Below, in pieces: positions 5,660 through 7,050 of a stretch of 7,050 nucleotides of DNA. Source of the stretch: Gammaproteobacteria bacterium (GTDB lineage: Bacteria; Pseudomonadota; Gammaproteobacteria; Steroidobacterales; Steroidobacteraceae); contig RFTM01000089.1 in NCBI GenBank assembly GCA_009923475.1, positions 1-7,050 on the forward strand, read 5' to 3'. The translations under genes were made by a program, and so were the position numbers. The notes beneath the pieces are model-generated. The model was given only the letters and a program-made list of their open reading frames with translations, made no database searches and was not told where the DNA came from. Numbering within the stretch: the first letter of the stretch is position 1; each line of letters begins with the position of its first letter.

Positions 5660-6651
5660 GGGCGCGCGTTCGGCAGCAGGATGATCTTGCCGTCGCGGTC
5701 GCTGCCGGACCGCAGCTCGTGGCGGCAGGCCTCGCGCACCTCATCGAGGCGGTAGGTCGCGGCGATCTTGGCCGCGAGGTCGCCGCTCGCCACGCGCTCG
5801 CCGAGCCGCCACAGCAGCGCATGCCGCTCGGCGAGCGACAACCCCCGCTCGTAGTGCGGCATGAAGTAGCCCTGCAGCCGCAGGTCACGCAGGAACAGCA
5901 GGTCGGCGGGCACCTGGCAGGGTTGCTGCGACATCAGGCCATAGACCGCCACCGTGCCGTGGGTGTCGAGGCAACGCGCGAGACGCGTGGTGGCCGCTCC
6001 GGCGATCGCATCGATCGCGAAGCGCAGCGGCGCGCCGCCCGTGGCTTCGGCGACCCGTTCCGGCAGGTCCTCGCCGTCGACCACCACGGCATCGGCGCCG
6101 CAGGCGAGCAGGTCGGCGACCAGGGCCTCGCGGCGCACCACGTTGACGGTGCGCAGCCCGAGCTCGCGCGCGATGCCGATGATGAAGCGCCCGCAGCTCG
6201 AGTTGGCGGCGTTCTGCAGCAGCCAATCGCCCGGCGCGAGCGTCACCACCTTCGTGACGAGCAGCTGGGCGGTCAAGGCGTTGACCGGCACCAGCGAGAG
6301 CTGCAGCGGGTCGCCGTGTTCCGGCGCCGGCGCGAGCCGGTCTGCGGCGACCCGGACCTGCTCGATCCAGGTGCCGCTCTTGCGCGGCAGGAACACCCGT
6401 TGACCGACGCGCAGCGTATCGATGCCAGGGCCGAGTTCGAGGATGCGGCCGATGCCCTCGCTGCCGCAGACTGCGGGCGGCGGCGGCGCGTTGGCGAGGC
6501 GGCCCTCGATGTAGAGCAGGTCGCCGTAATGCACCGGCGTCGCCTCGACGGCGACGCGCACCTCGCCCGGCGCCAGCGCGCCGATGTCCCAATCGCCGAC
6601 CTCCAGCGCTTGGTCGATGCTCCCGTGATGTCGGTAGAAGGCGGCGCGCAT
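5656..6651 (-). CDS. MECR-like medium-chain reductase/dehydrogenase (enoyl-thioester/quinone reductase family)
   Basis: This 331-residue cytoplasmic NAD(P)H oxidoreductase is of normal length for the zinc-free MDR superfamily. The GroES-like N-domain covers about residues 1-120, with VHYGDLLYIEG (40-50) and CGSEGIG (62-68) where zinc enzymes have GHE. The nucleotide-binding domain covers about 125-270. Its QNAANSSCG (146-154) and TVNVVRRE (168-175) closely resemble mitochondrial trans-2-enoyl-thioester reductases (MECR/Etr1), and R173/R174 suggest NADPH. YGLMSQQP (237-244) also fits. No zinc-ligand set is present. The catalytic tyrosine of MECR/Etr1 (in a QGxY context) falls at L52 in IEGRLAN, so the substrate or mechanism may differ; a quinone-reductase-type role is the main alternative. 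It lies 18 nt after the YbaN-like gene, probably in one operon. No strong Shine-Dalgarno is seen. Confidence 0.87.
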   Translation of the reverse strand: MRAAFYRHHGSIDQALEVGDWDIGALAPGEVRVAVEATPVHYGDLLYIEGRLANAPPPPAVCGSEGIGRILELGPGIDTLRVGQRVFLPRKSGTWIEQVRVAADRLAPAPEHGDPLQLSLVPVNALTAQLLVTKVVTLAPGDWLLQNAANSSCGRFIIGIARELGLRTVNVVRREALVADLLACGADAVVVDGEDLPERVAEATGGAPLRFAIDAIAGAATTRLARCLDTHGTVAVYGLMSQQPCQVPADLLFLRDLRLQGYFMPHYERGLSLAERHALLWRLGERVASGDLAAKIAATYRLDEVREACRHELRSGSDRDGKIILLPNARP

Positions 6652-6669
6652 CCTGGCGATCTCTGCCGA

Positions 6670-7050
6670 CTAGGCGTCCGGCGGAGGCGCGGTACGCGGC
6701 TCCGGCCGGCGCCAGAGCCAGGTGGCAAGCCCCGCAAGGCCGACCGCCACCAGCAGCACGGGGGTCGTCGGCCCGACCAGCCACAGCGACAATGCGACGC
6801 TCGCCGCCATGCCGCCCGCGGCAAGCCGTTTGCCGCGCCGCGAGACGCGACCTCCGTCCGCCCAGTTGCGCAGCGGCGCGCCGAAGCGCGGATGCGCCAT
6901 CAGGCGCTCACGCCAATGCGGCGCCCCCTTGCCGAGCGCCCAGGCGCCGATCAGCAGGAACACCGTCGAGGGCAGTAAGGGGATGAAGGCGTTGGCGATG
7001 CCGATCGCGACGCTGCTGATGCCGAGCACCCGCCAGGGCCAGACGCGCAG
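6670..7050 (-). CDS. YbaN/DUF454 family inner-membrane protein (5' end outside window)
   Basis: The minus-strand frame is open to the right edge and ends with TAG at 6670-6672, giving 126 residues. A GTG at 7029 could initiate, but family members start a few residues earlier, and LRVWPWR upstream of it reads like their N-terminus; the true start is probably just beyond the window. Family features are IANAFIPLLPSTVFLLIGAW (residues 18-37), the conserved 'iPLLPtTpFLL' helix-loop, then HPRFGAPLRNW and SRRGKRLA. A second hydrophobic region follows (about 79-110), and the protein ends in a Pro-rich tail. It is a small protein with two or three helices and no established biochemical role. It probably heads an operon with the downstream reductase gene, though no functional link is known. 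Confidence 0.87.
   Translation of the reverse strand: MRVWPWRVLGISSVAIGIANAFIPLLPSTVFLLIGAWALGKGAPHWRERLMAHPRFGAPLRNWADGGRVSRRGKRLAAGGMAASVALSLWLVGPTTPVLLVAVGLAGLATWLWRRPEPRTAPPPDA

Noticed and set aside
5626..6978. 450-codon open frame on the plus strand
   Set aside because: It runs antisense through both the reductase and the YbaN-like gene. Composition is Arg/Gln/Ala-rich with no recognisable domain.

Overview
The window is about two-thirds G+C. It holds six genes or gene remnants packed with short gaps. The lineage is not provable from the sequence. The combination of a TonB-dependent receptor of the 'IVVTAQRREE' type, a YbaN-like membrane protein, a DUF4153 protein and an OFA-like MFS carrier suggests a high-GC proteobacterium, plausibly a gammaproteobacterium of the Steroidobacterales/Nevskiales kind. 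This is ordinary chromosomal sequence. I see no rRNA, tRNA, CRISPR array, integrase, transposase or phage gene.

Layout, left to right. (1) A DUF4153-type polytopic membrane protein on the minus strand runs off the left edge (1-917). (2) A 224-bp divergent intergenic region (918-1141) carries a 7-bp inverted repeat. (3) A TonB-dependent outer-membrane receptor on the plus strand starts at 1142. Its frame stops at 3037, and the last part of its beta-barrel continues in another frame to 3297. Conserved barrel segments between the two parts are absent, so the gene looks broken by an internal deletion plus frame change, or misassembled. A strong intrinsic terminator follows at 3320-3350. (4) An MFS transporter on the minus strand (3350-4636) is divergent, across only 39 bp, from (5) a two-domain VOC (glyoxalase-fold) protein (4676-5659). 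Both have a -10-like hexamer exactly 6 nt before their ATG, which suggests leaderless, overlapping divergent promoters. (6) A YbaN/DUF454 membrane protein (6670-7050, 5' end outside the window) is followed after 18 nt by an MECR-like medium-chain reductase/dehydrogenase (5656-6651), both on the minus strand. The reductase converges on the VOC gene, and the two share a single CTAG as overlapping stop codons.

How the genes work together is inference. The receptor (outer-membrane uptake), MFS carrier (inner-membrane transport), VOC protein and quinone/enoyl-reductase-like enzyme would suit uptake and conversion of a small hydrophobic or carboxylated compound. No gene fixes the substrate, and the DUF4153 and YbaN-like genes have no obvious link to such a pathway. 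I did not find a convincing undescribed multi-gene system. The items most worth checking are the broken receptor, the symmetric leaderless promoter pair, and the missing active-site tyrosine in the MECR-like enzyme.
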